The notes beneath the pieces were generated by a model. It made no database searches. It was not told the origin of the DNA and saw only the letters and a list, made by a program, of their open reading frames with translations. This document shows, piece by piece, positions 1-12,310 of a stretch of 64,000 nt of DNA. Made by a program: the position numbers and the translations under genes. Origin of the DNA: Onchocerca volvulus (taxonomy: Eukaryota; Nematoda; Chromadorea; Rhabditida; Onchocercidae); NCBI GenBank assembly GCA_000499405.2, contig HG738140.1, positions 3,587,631-3,651,630 on the forward strand. Direction: 5' to 3'. Numbering within the stretch: position 1 is the first letter of the stretch; each line of letters begins with the position of its first letter.

Positions 1-2660
1 ATTTGCTCAATCAATTTTTAAAATTGCTGTGAAAGTAAGAAATGGAAATTAATTAATCAATTACTAAATGAATGAAATAATTTTTATGAAATTGGACAAA
101 TATAGGATGAAAAATGAAAATGAATATGAAAAATTTTTTTTTTAAAAATTCAAAATTTTTACTAGATAAATCATTAGGATGATTAGTTACAGAAGTAAGA
201 AATGACGAGTAATGAATTTGAGGATGTTTTAGAGCCAAAGAATATAGATGACAAATGCATAATTATGGCCTAGGACACGGGGACTAATTGAATTTTCGAA
301 ATGCTGGACATGTAATGATGAAGCAATAATGAATTTTGTTCCAGTACCATATAAGAGCCACAAGAATATTAGTATTAGTTAGCAAAATTTGAGGCCTAAA
401 ATGATGACAAGGCTCCATAAATCTAATTCATTTTTACTACTACTTCAATTTTTAAAAAAATCTTTGTTCCTTCGTTTTTTTCACGAGAACGAAAAATTGA
501 TTGAAAAATATTAACAAGTAAAATTTTGGCTCCAAACGGATGGCCAAGTCATAAAAATATTCAGTATTAGTTAGCAAATTTTAGGCCTAGCATGATGACA
601 AGGTTACTAAAAATTTTAAATTATTTTCACCCACGAAATTTGATATAAAATTTTTTTCTTCTTACTCGTTTTTTTTTCGAGAATTAAAAATTGATCGAGA
701 AATATTAATAGGTAGTATTTTGGCTCCAAAGAAATTGCTAAGCCATAAAAAAAATATATTTAGGCCTAGAATGATGACAAGATACTGTACAATCTTCAAT
801 CATTTCAATTATTTTTATAAAAAAAAAATCTTTTTTTATTTCTTTTTTTTTTTCGAGAATTGAAAATTGGTCAAGAAATATTGACAGGTAAAATTTTAAC
901 TTCGAAGAAATATAGAACATTGTATAATCTGCAATATCTTTTCAAAAAATAAAGAAAAAAAAAACTGAAATGAAGAAAAATGTCTGATGATTGTTGTAAT
1001 TTAATTTTTTTTTTTAATTGCTAAATTTTTTTTATTTTTTTTCTAATTAGTTATAATATTTTTTCGGAATTAATCAAACAAATATCAAAAATAGTCTTTA
1101 ATTTTTTTTAAATATCAAAATACTTTCTAAAATTTTTTTCCCTTTTCTTGATTCTTTAAAATTGATAAAAAGGTTAGCTATAAACGAAGGAAAAAGTTTA
1201 CTTAAAAAGGAAATTTTTTTTTTACAAAATCTATTCGGAATGAATTTTTTTCATTTTTTTTTTTGCATAAAAAATTTAACTGAAATAAATTTTTGCAAAA
1301 AAAATTTTGAATAAGAAAATAAAAATAAAATTATTTCATAATATTTTTCAAAAAAAAGTAATTGATTTCTAATAATCCTGTACTTACATTTTAAGAATTA
1401 AAAGTCAAAATTACTAATACGATTGTTGCTTTACTGTAATCTAATTTTTGCGTATAATTTTTTGAAATAAAAATTGAAAACAAAAATTTTCAAAGTTTAT
1501 AAAGGATTTGATTGAACTATAAAAAAAAAAAAAGGGAATGGAAAAAAAAGCGATGATTTAGGAATTTTAATATTATCAATAATTCAATATTAATTAAACA
1601 GACTTCAATTTGTTTGCTTATCATTCATCAATTTATTAAAATTAAACCACATCCTGGCTTAGTTTTAGTTTGTCTTTCTTTCTCTAATCAATCCTTCTGC
1701 TAATTTAAATATAAACTTTACATTTCAACTAATTAACTCCTTAAAATCTCGACTAATTAACTTCTTGAAATCTCGACTAATTAGCAAAATGTCTCAAAGT
1801 GTTCAAGAAATGAGAAACGTTCAATTTATTCCGTAACAATAGTAGCAAAGTTGAGAAATACCAATTCTACTCAATCATATTCATCTTCTGCTACTGTCCC
1901 GGATTAAATCTTTTCACAAATTTTTAATCAAATATTTAGCTAAATTTGAATTTCATTACTTAAATTTCATTACATAATTTAATTCCGAAGATTTTCCATT
2001 TAAAATTTTTAATTACCTATTCAAAAAGTAATTTTCTTCGATAAATTATTCAAAATTCTTAATAATTTCACAAACAATAATTTAAATAATTTATGATAGC
2101 AATTTACTACTAATTCTTGCACAAGAATATTGATTTATTTTAGCTTAAAATTTCACAAATAATGTAAATTTTATCAATTATTTTTGGGGAATAAAAGGAA
2201 GAGAGAAAAATTAAAAAATTCACCAAAATTTGTGAAAATTCAAAAAATTTTTTCAACAATTTCATTTTTAAATTTTGCGATGAATTTTACCCAATATTTC
2301 AATTTTCTTCACAAACATTTTTGTAAAAACTATTATTGATACAAATTTTATCAATTAAAAAAGAAAGAAAAAAGTGCTTTCTACTTATTAGAACTTTTTG
2401 GATAACTTTTGAAAGTCAAAAACTTTTTCCAATAATTTCAACTTTGTGATAAATTTTTCCGAATATTTTTTTTTATTTTCTTTGTTAAACTATGAATACA
2501 ATTTTATTGCAATATATCATGTTTTGGATTAATTAATTAGAAACAGAAAATAAATTAAATCATCAGAAACATAAAAACAACAATATTTACGGTTTGAAGG
2601 TAAAGGAAATTGTCGTATTCAAAGATCAAATCAAAAATTTGATTAAAATTAATTAAGAAG
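1..2660. other. gene-free AT-rich stretch
   Basis: Apart from the three-copy repeat at 370-915, I see only A/T-rich sequence with homopolymer runs. The short open frames here (for example minus strand 53-238 and 738-920) are rich in Phe, Ile and Lys, lie in repeat or T-tract sequence and look like nothing known. Around 1680-1800 there is a short echo of 'ctaattaactcc ttaaaatctcg' phrases, too short to class as a repeat family. No RNA gene or promoter can be supported. Confidence 0.5.
370..915. repeat. three-copy degenerate tandem repeat, unit about 185 bp
   Basis: Three diverged copies are anchored by 'aggcctaRnatgatgacaag' at about 392, 583 and 762. Each copy continues into a T-tract, then 'cgagaattgaaaattgatc', then 'gaaatattaacaggtaaaattttggctcc'. 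The spacing is about 191 then 179 bp. Copy 3 is the most decayed at its end. No coding potential is seen. Confidence 0.75.
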
Positions 2661-2665
2661 TTTAA

Positions 2666-2782
2666 TTTTTTTAATTCGCTTGATATTATTAATTAAAATT
2701 AAACTTATTAATTAATCGATTAATTATATAGTAAAAAAGGATAAACTGAAAAAAATTAATAATATCAAACGAATTAAAAAAA
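2666..2782. repeat. inverted repeat able to fold into a 29-bp hairpin
   Basis: The left arm at 2666-2694 and the right arm at 2754-2782 are reverse complements except for one position, which would still pair as G:U in one of the two transcripts. The loop is about 59 nt. The core of the arm reads 'aattcgcttgatattatt'. It could be a small foldback element or a hairpin RNA precursor; nothing in the sequence decides between these. Confidence 0.6.
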
Positions 2783-3079
2783 AAAAAAGCAAATTATCAA
2801 CAATTTATTCTTGACGATAATATATCGTGCAAAAATAAATAATCAGAAATCAATTTTAATTTTTCGAAATTTTTCCAATTGATTAAAAATATCTACAAAG
2901 ATCCGTGAGTTTCAACATTTTCCTGCCTGGGATACGTAAGTACTTAAGAACAACAATAAATAATATCTAATATCTAATGACTTAAACTCAAAATCGACAG
3001 CTGTTCCCATTCTAATGCCGAAATTAGCTTTGCCAAATTCCCGAAGTTGTTAAATTAGTCGATAAAACTAAAGCATCCC

Positions 3080-4040
3080 TTCTTGTAATGATTCATACCG
3101 TTATCTTGCAAATAAAGATGTACTTCCGGTAAAACTAATGTTTAATCAATTATTTAATCAAATTATTAAATTAAAATTTAAAAAAAATTAATTCGAAGAC
3201 AAAATAAAAATAAAGTTTTAATTAAACTTTTTTTTTTTTTTTTAAATAAAAAAGTGCAAAGGAACAATAAGAAATTAAATATATCGTATAATTTTTTGCA
3301 AAAATTTTGATTTGAATCATAGATTTTTTTAAAAATCAATAAATAAATGTAATTAATTAAAAATCCATGTTTAATTTGAATCAAAATAGATATTATGACT
3401 TTTTGAAAATTTACCATTTGTTAAAATTTGAAATTGTTTTTTTAAAGCCTCTTTTCAAAATGAATCATACCGTTATTTTAAAACAAAAAGTGTATTTCCG
3501 ATAAATCGATATCCAATGAATTATTTGATCAAATTAATATATTAATTTTGAAGATAAAAATTTTAAAAAGAAAGTTTCGATTGAAAATTTTTGAAAGAAG
3601 AAAATGGTGCCAAAGAATAATAATAAATTGAATTTGCAATATTTAACAAGGATTTCAGCTTGATTTATAAATTTCTTTTAAAGGTAATAAATGAATATAA
3701 TTAATTAAAAATTTATTTTTATTTTAGCTAAAACAGATATTAAAATTTTTAAAGATTATTACTGTGTATTGAATTTGGAATTTTTTTTTCTAAATTTAAA
3801 TTTTTTCAATATATATTTAAGAAAAAGTTACAAAAATCTTTTGTTTTTGAAAGAAATTACCGGTTTTTTCTTTTTTTTTTTTTAATTGAAACAGATTTGG
3901 AAATTTTTTTAAAACATTACTATATGATAAAATTGAAAAAAAAAAAGATGGAATTAAGATGAAACTAGAACTCGCAATATTTTTATAAAAAAAAAATATA
4001 TATCATTTTTCGGGAATTTCAGATTTCTTTTTTTTGTTTT
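3080..4040. repeat. degenerate tandem repeat, unit about 365 bp, three copies
   Basis: Copy 1 has 'attcataccgttatc' at 3091 and copy 2 has 'aatcataccgttatt' at 3463, an offset of about 372. Both continue through matching 'tttccgRtaaa', 'tcaattatttRatcaaatta' and 'gtaattaattaaaaatc' phrases. A weaker third copy ends in 'cgggaatttcagatttc' near 4011, matching 'aaggatttcagcttg' near 3648. All copies have drifted a great deal. Confidence 0.6.
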
Positions 4041-7000
4041 TTATCTTTTTTTTGTTTAAATAAGATGCTTAAAATTCAAATGTTTCGAATTTTTAAGTAT
4101 TTTAGCATTTCTACTTTTGCATAATGTAATTAGCATTTAAGAAATATAATTATTTGAAAACATGAAGTGATATTGTATTTTATTTGATTATTTGAAGAAA
4201 AAAAAAAACTAATTAATTCATAAGTTAGTTTCATACTTGATTACTTGAAAACTTAGTCCACATTTGATTATTTGAAGAGAAAAACTATTTAATTCACAAA
4301 TTTTGCATTTTTTTTAACACAAATTATCATATTTATTTGATAAAAAATTCGAAATTCCATAACAATTATTAGTTTTTAAGTTGAAAATGAAGCAAATATT
4401 GCAAAATTTCTGATTTTAGGAATTAAAAAAAATACTACTACAACAATAATGATGAAAAAATAGATAAAAAGAATGAAATTATGACATTATTCAAAATCAA
4501 AAGTTTTTTTTTCCCACAAAAATAAAAACTAAAAAGCAAGCACTTTTCGGATTCCCCAATGAATTGATAAAAAGAGAAATAAAAACTAATTCAAATTTGT
4601 TTTTTTTTTTTTTCTTTATTTTTAGGCGAACAAGAAAAGAAATAAAGGAAAAATTGTTGTGTCCATTTGGAATAAATCTTACTAATCGAAATTTTCAAAC
4701 ATTCCTTCTTCATTTCAAACAAGTTTTATTTACATATTCCATCTATCCCGGCAATCCCCGGAGTGTATTTAATCAAACTATCAACTATCATAGCAACAAA
4801 TTGTTGTAGTTCGCTGATAAGACAAATTCTTGTTCAAATAATGAGAAAAATTTATGAATAATTTTCAAAATTTAAATTTCAAAATAAGTTAAATAATGCA
4901 AAATTTGCGATGTAGTCGTAATTTTTGTCTGATTCATTTCAAATAATTAGCAAATTGAAAAATTTGACCAAATGTTCATTTGTTTAAATTTCAGAAACTT
5001 ATACTTATTGGTAATTTAATGCCTTTTTACACTATCTTTAATCAAACTGTCAAAATAAGACAAATGATAAGGCAAAGGTATCGATTATCATTGATATCGG
5101 ATTACCGATAACTTATCAGTGCATATGAATATTTATTTTAAACTATGATATATTTTTATGAGATATTAATATGCTTTTTACATTATCTTTTATCAGACTG
5201 TCAATACATCACTAATTTGTGCTTATCGTAAATGATAATATCAAATATTGATTATTTTTAAGGTCAAATTACTGATAGCTTATCAGTACTTATGAATAAT
5301 CATTTTATACATGGCTTATTTTTGTAAAATATTGATAATACGCTTTTTTAAAACTGAAATATCAAAATTTTTCTCATAAGATCTTAATTTTTTATTAAGA
5401 TAATTAATTTAGAATACATATTCTAAAATAATTATTTTTTAATGAATTTCAAATAAATGTTAGCATCGAAATGTCATAATTAAATGAAAAGAGAAAATAT
5501 TAAATTGTAATGTTCGAAAAAAGTTTTATATAATTAATTTTACTAATTAATTTCAAATTAATTGAAAACAATTAGACCGATGATTGTTTCGATTATTAAA
5601 ATGTAGCTAATATCAATTACAATTAATTAACAATTCTAAGTTAAAAGATCATTTTGAAATTTTTGATATTTCAATCCGAAGATTTTTTCATTCACAAAAT
5701 AATCATTATTAACTATTGCTATCAATTAAATTATTTTAACTGAGTTGAAATTAATTTAAAATATTCCGATGATAATTAGTTTGATAGTGAAAAAAGCATC
5801 TATTATCAGTAATGATTATCAAAAATTATAATTAAAAAATAGTTTAATTGATCATAATTACTTTGAAAATAAAAAAATTTTTGATCAAAATATCGAAAAT
5901 TCCGAAATTTTTTAAATTTTAATTTTCTTTAGCTAAAAAAAGAAAGAAAAAAGAAATCATATATACTAACTGGTATAAGTTCTCGATTTGAGGTCGGCGC
6001 CATTCGATCAATTGTTTAATTGATCAATTGCTGACATTTTCTTTTTTTTTTCTTCAAATTATTTCGAAATTTCAAAATTCCTGAAATTTAAATTTAGCTT
6101 ATAAATTAAAAGTCAGATTTTAAATTTTCTATAAATTTTCAAAAAAAAAAAATGAAAAATAGAGATAAGAAAGCAGTATTTGGAATATGGACAACTATAA
6201 AAATAGAAAATGTAAAAAAAAGGAAAAAAGTTGACAAATGTCGTGACAATTGACGTTTGAATTTGAAAAAACGAAAAAAAAAAGAAGAAACTGAAAACTA
6301 ACGACAAAAATAAAACTAACATTAAAATTTAAATGTAAAAAAATTTTCCGGATGATAAAAAATTATCAAAATTATCAGTTCTAAAAATGATAATTTTTTT
6401 TACCGATAACAATAAGGCACTATTTTTTGCAAGAATCTAAACGAATTGTTCCAGAACTCGAGAATCATTAATTATTATTCGAAAAATGAGCAAGAAATTA
6501 ATTAGCCAGTTCTACATGAAATTTAAATCTGCCTTAAAAAGTTTTAATTTAAATGTAAAAAATAAAAAGAAAACTCTCTGAAAGATGAAAAATTATCTTT
6601 TTGGACAAAAAAGAAACTTTTAAAAAAGAGCAATAATAAGTTGCATCATTTTTGCAAACAGCCTAGCCTAATTTTTCGAGTGCTAAGTAATCAATCAATC
6701 AATAATACAACAAATTTGAACTTGGCTTAGCATTTAAACTTCTCACCCTTTCATCTGTCCCAAGTTTTGGCAATTCAAGAATTATCATCCAACGAAAATA
6801 AGCCTATTAACCAAATTTGACAGATTGTTTATTATGGCCTTAAGTCTTACGAAGGAATTTCGATTTTGAAAAGCATTTTATTATGTAAAACTAAAAGAGC
6901 GCTTACGACTAATGAAATTTGAAATTTAATTTCATATTTATTTCAGTCATTTATTCCATTTCCAATTAATTTATTTTTTTATATAAATTTTACTCGTGAT

Positions 7001-7080
7001 TAATTGAAATTTATTCTTTTCTTGTTTTTTTCCTTTTTTTATTCTTTGAAAAATTAAATAGTTGAATTTAATTCTTTTAG
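4041..7080. other. gene-free AT-rich stretch
   Basis: Besides the duplication at 5021-5345, this is A/T-rich DNA without recognisable genes. The open frames at 4564-4809 (plus) and 6113-6322 (minus) are dominated by Phe/Lys/Ile runs made by T and A tracts. A slightly less AT-rich patch at about 6640-6840 has 'gcctagcctaa' and 'cccaagttttgg' phrases but no gene I can name. Confidence 0.45.
5021..5345. repeat. tandem duplication, unit about 151 bp
   Basis: Copy 1 starts 'ctttttacactatcttt' at 5023 and copy 2 'ctttttacattatcttt' at 5174. Both continue through 'actgtcaa', a 'gataacttatcagt' / 'gatagcttatcagt' phrase, 'tatgaat' and 'ttttta/gtRaaatattRatatgc'. A third start ('cgcttttttaaaact') at about 5342 fades out at once. 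Confidence 0.65.
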
Positions 7081-7745
7081 TTTTTCCTTAAATTTCAATA
7101 TATGAATATAAATTTTTGTCTAAAAACTTGCGATTAATTAATATTTTCGTTCTTTTTTTTGCTTTCTTTTTATTTTTATGAAAAAATTGATGTATTGTAA
7201 TTAATTTTTTTCTTTATCTTTAATTTCAATATTTGAAAATAAGTTTTTGCCTAATAATTTGCGATTTACCAATGGTTATCTTTCTTATCTTCATAAAACT
7301 AATTAATTAAGATTAATCCGTCTCCATTTTTTTCACCAATTTTTAATATTTGAATATGAATTTTGTTCAATAATTTGTGACTACTCAATATTTCTGTTTT
7401 TTTTTTCTTTTTTACTTTTATTTCTACAAAAACTTTATTTTCATAGAGTTAATTAACTAAAAAATATCTTTTTTTTCCTTTCAATTTTAATATTTTTCGA
7501 ATATATTTCTGTGGGTTTTATTATTCTTTCACTTTTTTCTTTTTTTTTTTTTTTTTAGATAAAGCATGAATATAACTCTGTCCAATAAAATTTAGAATTA
7601 ATCAACATTTGTCTTTTACATTTTTATGATATTAATTAATTCAAATTAATTCCTTTTGTATTTTTCAATTTCAAAAATTCATTCAATTTTCAATATTCAA
7701 ATATCATAATTTTGTTCAGTATTTTTTTTTTTTTTTTTTGTATAT
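7080..7745. repeat. very degenerate tandem array, period roughly 110-150 bp
   Basis: The phrase 'tttcaatatttgaatataa..tttt.g.c.aataatttgcgattaat' recurs near 7092, 7223, 7343, 7487 and 7690, each time followed by a T/C-rich tract. The copies differ strongly in length because of the T-tracts. No open frame spans them. Confidence 0.45.
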
Positions 7746-8039
7746 TTCAAAAAATGATATTATATGAAAGACAAACAGAAAATCGATTTTTTTTTTTTTT
7801 TTTGAAAAAAATTTTTGACAATATTCTTATCCATTTCATTTCATTTACAATATATTGATATAAATGGAAAAAAATGGATAAAAAGTGAAACTTCCGATGA
7901 AGTTAACAAGTTTTTTTCGATCAGTTATTTTCTTTTTGAAAATTGCCGAAATATCATTTTCTTTGATCTATTATCATCATCTTGTATCGATCAACCTTTA
8001 CATAAAATCAATTTTTTTTTTTTTTTTTTGAAATGTAAT

Positions 8040-8600
8040 ATAGACGATGACTTTATCGATTGCCTTGAAAATGTTCAATAAAATTAGCTAATCATTTGAG
8101 CGGAAATTTATGAAATGAAGAAAGTTAGTGAAATCAACGAAAATTAACAGAAATCAATGAAGATCAATGAATTTTTGGAAGAAATTGATCGACAGATCGA
8201 TGAAGGTCAATGAATGATTGCTTTAAAAATGTTCAACGAAATTGCTAATTAATTTAGCAAAAACTAATGAAATGAACAGAGATCAGTGAAGAAAATTGAT
8301 GGAATTCGATGAAAATCAATGAATTTTCAGCATAAATTGATCAGCAGATCAATGAAGATCATTGAAAATCAATGAAAATCAATGGTTACTTAAAAATGTT
8401 CAACAAAATTGTTAATTATCTTAGCGAAAACTAACGAAATGAGCTCGAAGATCAGTACAATCAAGGGAAGATTAACGATATGAATCGATGAATTGAGCAT
8501 AGATTGGTCAAAAACTGAACAGATCAATGAATTTAGCATCGATCAATCAAATCAATAAACAATGAAATAAACTGACATTAATGAATTCAGTAACAGCCAT
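8040..8600. repeat. tandem repeat, unit about 160-170 bp, with inner ATCAATGA motif
   Basis: Three copies are marked by 'aaaatgttcaaYRaaattRctaatYa' at about 8068, 8226 and 8395. Each is followed by a stretch built from short 'gatcaatgaa' and 'aaatcaatga' units. The ATCAATGA motif continues to about 8600. The inner short repeat suggests growth by slippage followed by duplication of the larger block. Confidence 0.7.
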
Positions 8601-8742
8601 GAAAATTAATGAAACCAAAAAAAAAAAAAAGATCGGTAGAAAAGATCAAAAAAAGAAAAAAAAAGATCAAAGTCAATGATGATCAGCGAAAATGATGATT
8701 AATTGGAATTAATAGAAATTAGCAAAAATTGTTCAACAAAAA

Positions 8743-8817
8743 TGCAAATTTTCGCTGATAAATTTGATCATATCAATTGATGCAAATTTTCGCTGATAAA
8801 TTTGATCATATCGATTG
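8743..8817. repeat. 38-bp direct duplication, nearly perfect
   Basis: The unit starting 'tgcaaattttcgctgataaa' at 8743 is repeated at once at 8781 and differs by one base near the end ('tatcaattg' against 'tatcgattg'). This is the youngest-looking duplication of the first 12 kb. Confidence 0.85.
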
Positions 8818-10820
8818 TTTATGGAATTATTTATCATGTTCAATTTATAAAAGATTAGTTTAAAACCAAAAAAAGCTATAAAATTGTGATAAAAGTTATC
8901 TTTGATGATAAAAATCTTAAAATATAGGGAAAAAATTTTATGTAGAAATGATAAAAAAATATTTTAAAAATTGATTGTTGATTAAATTCATGTAATTAAA
9001 CTTTTCTCTGGAATTGAATTTGCAACAAAATTATTTACGGAATACGAAAATTCTTCAAATTTACAGATTTTTTTATGAAAGAAAATTATTTGTAACTTTT
9101 TTTTTCAAAACTAAATGAAAAATATTTCATCAAAATTTTCCATCTAATAAACAAAATTAATTTAAAACCTGTCTATGGTAAAAAAAAAAAAAGAAAAAAT
9201 CCTATGAAAAAAATTCATTTAAAAAATAAAAAAAATAAATTTATTCATAAATATTATACGTTTTCAAATTTTGACGAAGTATTTTGAATTTTTTAAAAGA
9301 AAAAAAAATTTTTTTTTCCCATATCTTTTAATTTTCTAATCTAATGAATGAAGTAATTTTAATGGAAACGTGAAAATTTTTTGAAAATTTTCCCACGAAA
9401 TACCAAGCGATGTTCCAGGCTGCAATATTTTTGTCCAAAATTAAATTATTATTAAATTCAGTATTTTTTTTTTGAATAAGAAGAACTGAAAATATCAAGA
9501 AATTTCTTTTCAAACTTTTCTTTAAATTTAATAAAAAATAGTTATAGTAAATTTTCAAACTATTATATTTTTTATTTTAAAAATACTATATTTTTAAAAA
9601 TTTTTATAAAACATTATTTTAGATAAATTATTCCATAAAATTCGTTTTGCATACATAAATATATCAAATGATTGTCTGAAAGTTAGCAATAAAAATACTC
9701 TTTCTTTTTTGTATTTTCCTTATTAGTTTGGGCAAAATTTGATAGAAAAGCTAATAAAAGAAACCAATTTTTTATTGGAATGAAAAAAAAAGCATTGAAT
9801 TGAAATGAAATGAAATGAAATAAAAAAAAGCCAATGAATTCAAATCCTTTCTTTCTTCCCTTTTTTTTTTTCTTAAATTGCACTACCATTTATAAATTCG
9901 AAATGCTTCATTTTAGTGCAAAACAAACGATTTTAAGCTTGTCAATTCCGATGCTAAAGAATTTAATGTGCTCATAAAAACTTGATTAAAATTACATCCA
10001 AAACGAAATAGATATTTGTTCGAAATATAGCTTTTAATTGAAAATTAAAAAGAAATGGAAAAAAAAAAGGAGAAATTGATTGTGAAAAAAGAATTAATAA
10101 ATGAAAATCAAATTTAAGCACAAAATAAGTATTTCATTGATTAAAATTTTGATTATTTCTTTCCTCTGTTTTTATCCGGTACTATGATAAATGTTTAAAT
10201 GAATAAGTTGGAAATGATATTTTAATCAAATAGCATAATTTTAGACTTAAGATATTATAATTTATCATTCTTATTGTACGAGATAAAATTTATTAATTAA
10301 AATTAATACGATTAAAAAAATGGAATTTTGAATTTTTTTCGTTTATTTGAAAGACAAAAAAAAAAAAAAAACAAGTGAAAGATTGTTAAATTTTTAATTA
10401 AGCTTGAATTTGAATACATTAAAATATGTATAATTTCATCATCCATATCTAGTGGGATAATTTTAATTGTTTGAAAAAATTGAATTTAAAATTTTTCATT
10501 CAAAAAAAGGAATATTCAAAACTTAATAAAAAAATATTAATTCTTGTATTTTACCTTAATATATCGATTACATATAAAATGATATATTGATGTATCGACT
10601 TACTGATGTATCGATATATCGATATATCAAATAAAGAGTTAAAAAAGGAAATCGAATTGGAAAAAGGCTAAACATCGATGTGAATTTTTCTCTTCCATCT
10701 CATTGCTAACCAAAAAAAAAAAAAAAAGTTAAGAAAAAAAGGATGAGAAAATGTTATTTGTGATATATTCATGTATCCCATTTTTTTCTATTTTTTTTTC
10801 AACAAAATTTCTATCAAAAA
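8818..10820. other. gene-free AT-rich stretch
   Basis: No supported gene. A short TATCGA/TATCGATATATC microsatellite-like patch lies at about 10556-10630. The minus-strand open frames at 9328-9558 and 9683-9889 have no recognisable motif and are shaped by A/T tracts. Confidence 0.45.
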
Positions 10821-10907
10821 TCTTTCAGGAATTCCGGTTGATTGAATAATCTTTCAGGAATTCCGGTTGATTAAATAACCTTCCAGAAATTCCGGTTGAT
10901 TAAATAG
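10821..10907. repeat. 29-bp tandem repeat, three copies
   Basis: Units start at 10821, 10850 and 10879 and share 'aattccggttgattRaata'. Copies 1 and 2 differ at one base and copy 3 at several. The 'ccggtt' core also appears in the larger minisatellite at 12 kb. Confidence 0.9.
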
Positions 10908-11970
10908 TTTGTACTTGTTTTTGATCAAGGCTAACGAATTTAAAAAATTTTCAATTTTTCGGATGTCAAAAAATCTTGAATATTATAATAATTCCATAAT
11001 CTGCAATTTCGATCATTATCTTACATGCAATAATTGGAATCATTAAGTTGAAAAAAACTGAATGAAATAAGAAAAAGATTAGGAAAAGGCAAATCGGATT
11101 ATTTCGCAAAATAATAACAAGTAATTCGGAAAAAAATCGCAAGAATTTGATCATTTGCTCAAAATTAGTAAAATATCCAATCATAACTCGCTTGGCGAAT
11201 GAATTCAGTTATTGTTCAATTGAAAATGTTATATTATTGATTTGATAAAGAAAAAAAAAATGACAGTTTGCTGTTATCATTTGAGAAGAAAAAAAAAAGG
11301 GAGAAAATTATGAAATTTCAAAAGATAATGAAAATAAATTTGTAAAAAGTTAGGAAATGACACGAAATTATTGAATAAATTCAAATCGTATAATAAAAAT
11401 AGTTGAAATGACAAATTTATTTGATCAGTTATTTATGATTATAAAAAAAAAAGAAATATTTAAAAACAAAATAATTGCCATATTTGCTTCTGAATAAAAA
11501 TTTGTGTAAAAAACTGCAATAAATTACTAATTTTTCATAAATAAAATTAAAAATATTATGACTATCAAAAAAAAAAAAAAAAGTTTTTATGAAAGTTGAT
11601 TTAATTTGAAATGATTAGAATTAAAATTCATAACATAACTAAATTATAATTAAATTTCAACGAAGCTTTTTTTTTTGTTCCGGAAATTTGACATAAATAA
11701 ATAAGCGAGTAAAATAAATGAATTAATTAATAAACGATTTAAAATCAATAGCATAAACGTATCGATAGTTAAATGGTCGAATGAAAAACAGAAATTAAAA
11801 AAAAAAAAAAAACTTAGAATGTTTTTAGGAAATAAAATTAGAAATAAAATGGACTTATAAAAATTTTCTTTCTTGATTTTGATAAGTTTTATCAGTTATT
11901 TATTACTTATTTCCTTCTTTTATTTTTCTCAAATCGATTATATTTCTCGCAAAATTTTAAAGAAAATACC
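10908..11970. other. gene-free AT-rich stretch
   Basis: Only A/T-rich sequence with poly-A runs. The minus-strand open frame 10966-11184 is hydrophobic and unsupported. Confidence 0.4.
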
Positions 11971-11974
11971 TATA

Positions 11975-12310
11975 CCTAAGCGGTTATCATTCTTGCTAGA
12001 CTTTTATCTATCCGGTTATCACCCTTGTGAAAATTGATCCTGTCCGGTTGTCACCCTTGTGAAAATTGATCCTATCCGGTTATCACCCTTGTAGCAGTTA
12101 TATCTCTCCGGTTATCACTCCTGCAACACTTATATCTATCCGGTTATCACTCTTAACAGTTATATCTCTCCGGTTATCACTACTGCTACACTTATATCTA
12201 TCCGGTTATCACTGTTAACAGTTATATCTCTCCGGTTATCATTCTTGCAACACTCATATTGTACGGTTATAATTCCCGCAATACTTAAATCTATTCACTT
12301 ATCATTTTTG
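11975..12310. repeat. CCGGTTATCAC minisatellite, unit about 33-35 bp
   Basis: About nine or ten units carry 'tatccggttatcactctt' or close variants. Two sub-types alternate in the middle of the array, one ending '..aacagttatatctctc' and the other '..acacttatatctatc', so the higher-order period is about 65-70 bp. The first and last units are the most diverged, as expected at the edges of an array. Confidence 0.9.

Noticed and set aside
11975..12310. CRISPR-like repeat array
   Set aside because: The units are contiguous with no unique spacers, all copies are diverged and the organism is a eukaryote. It is a minisatellite.
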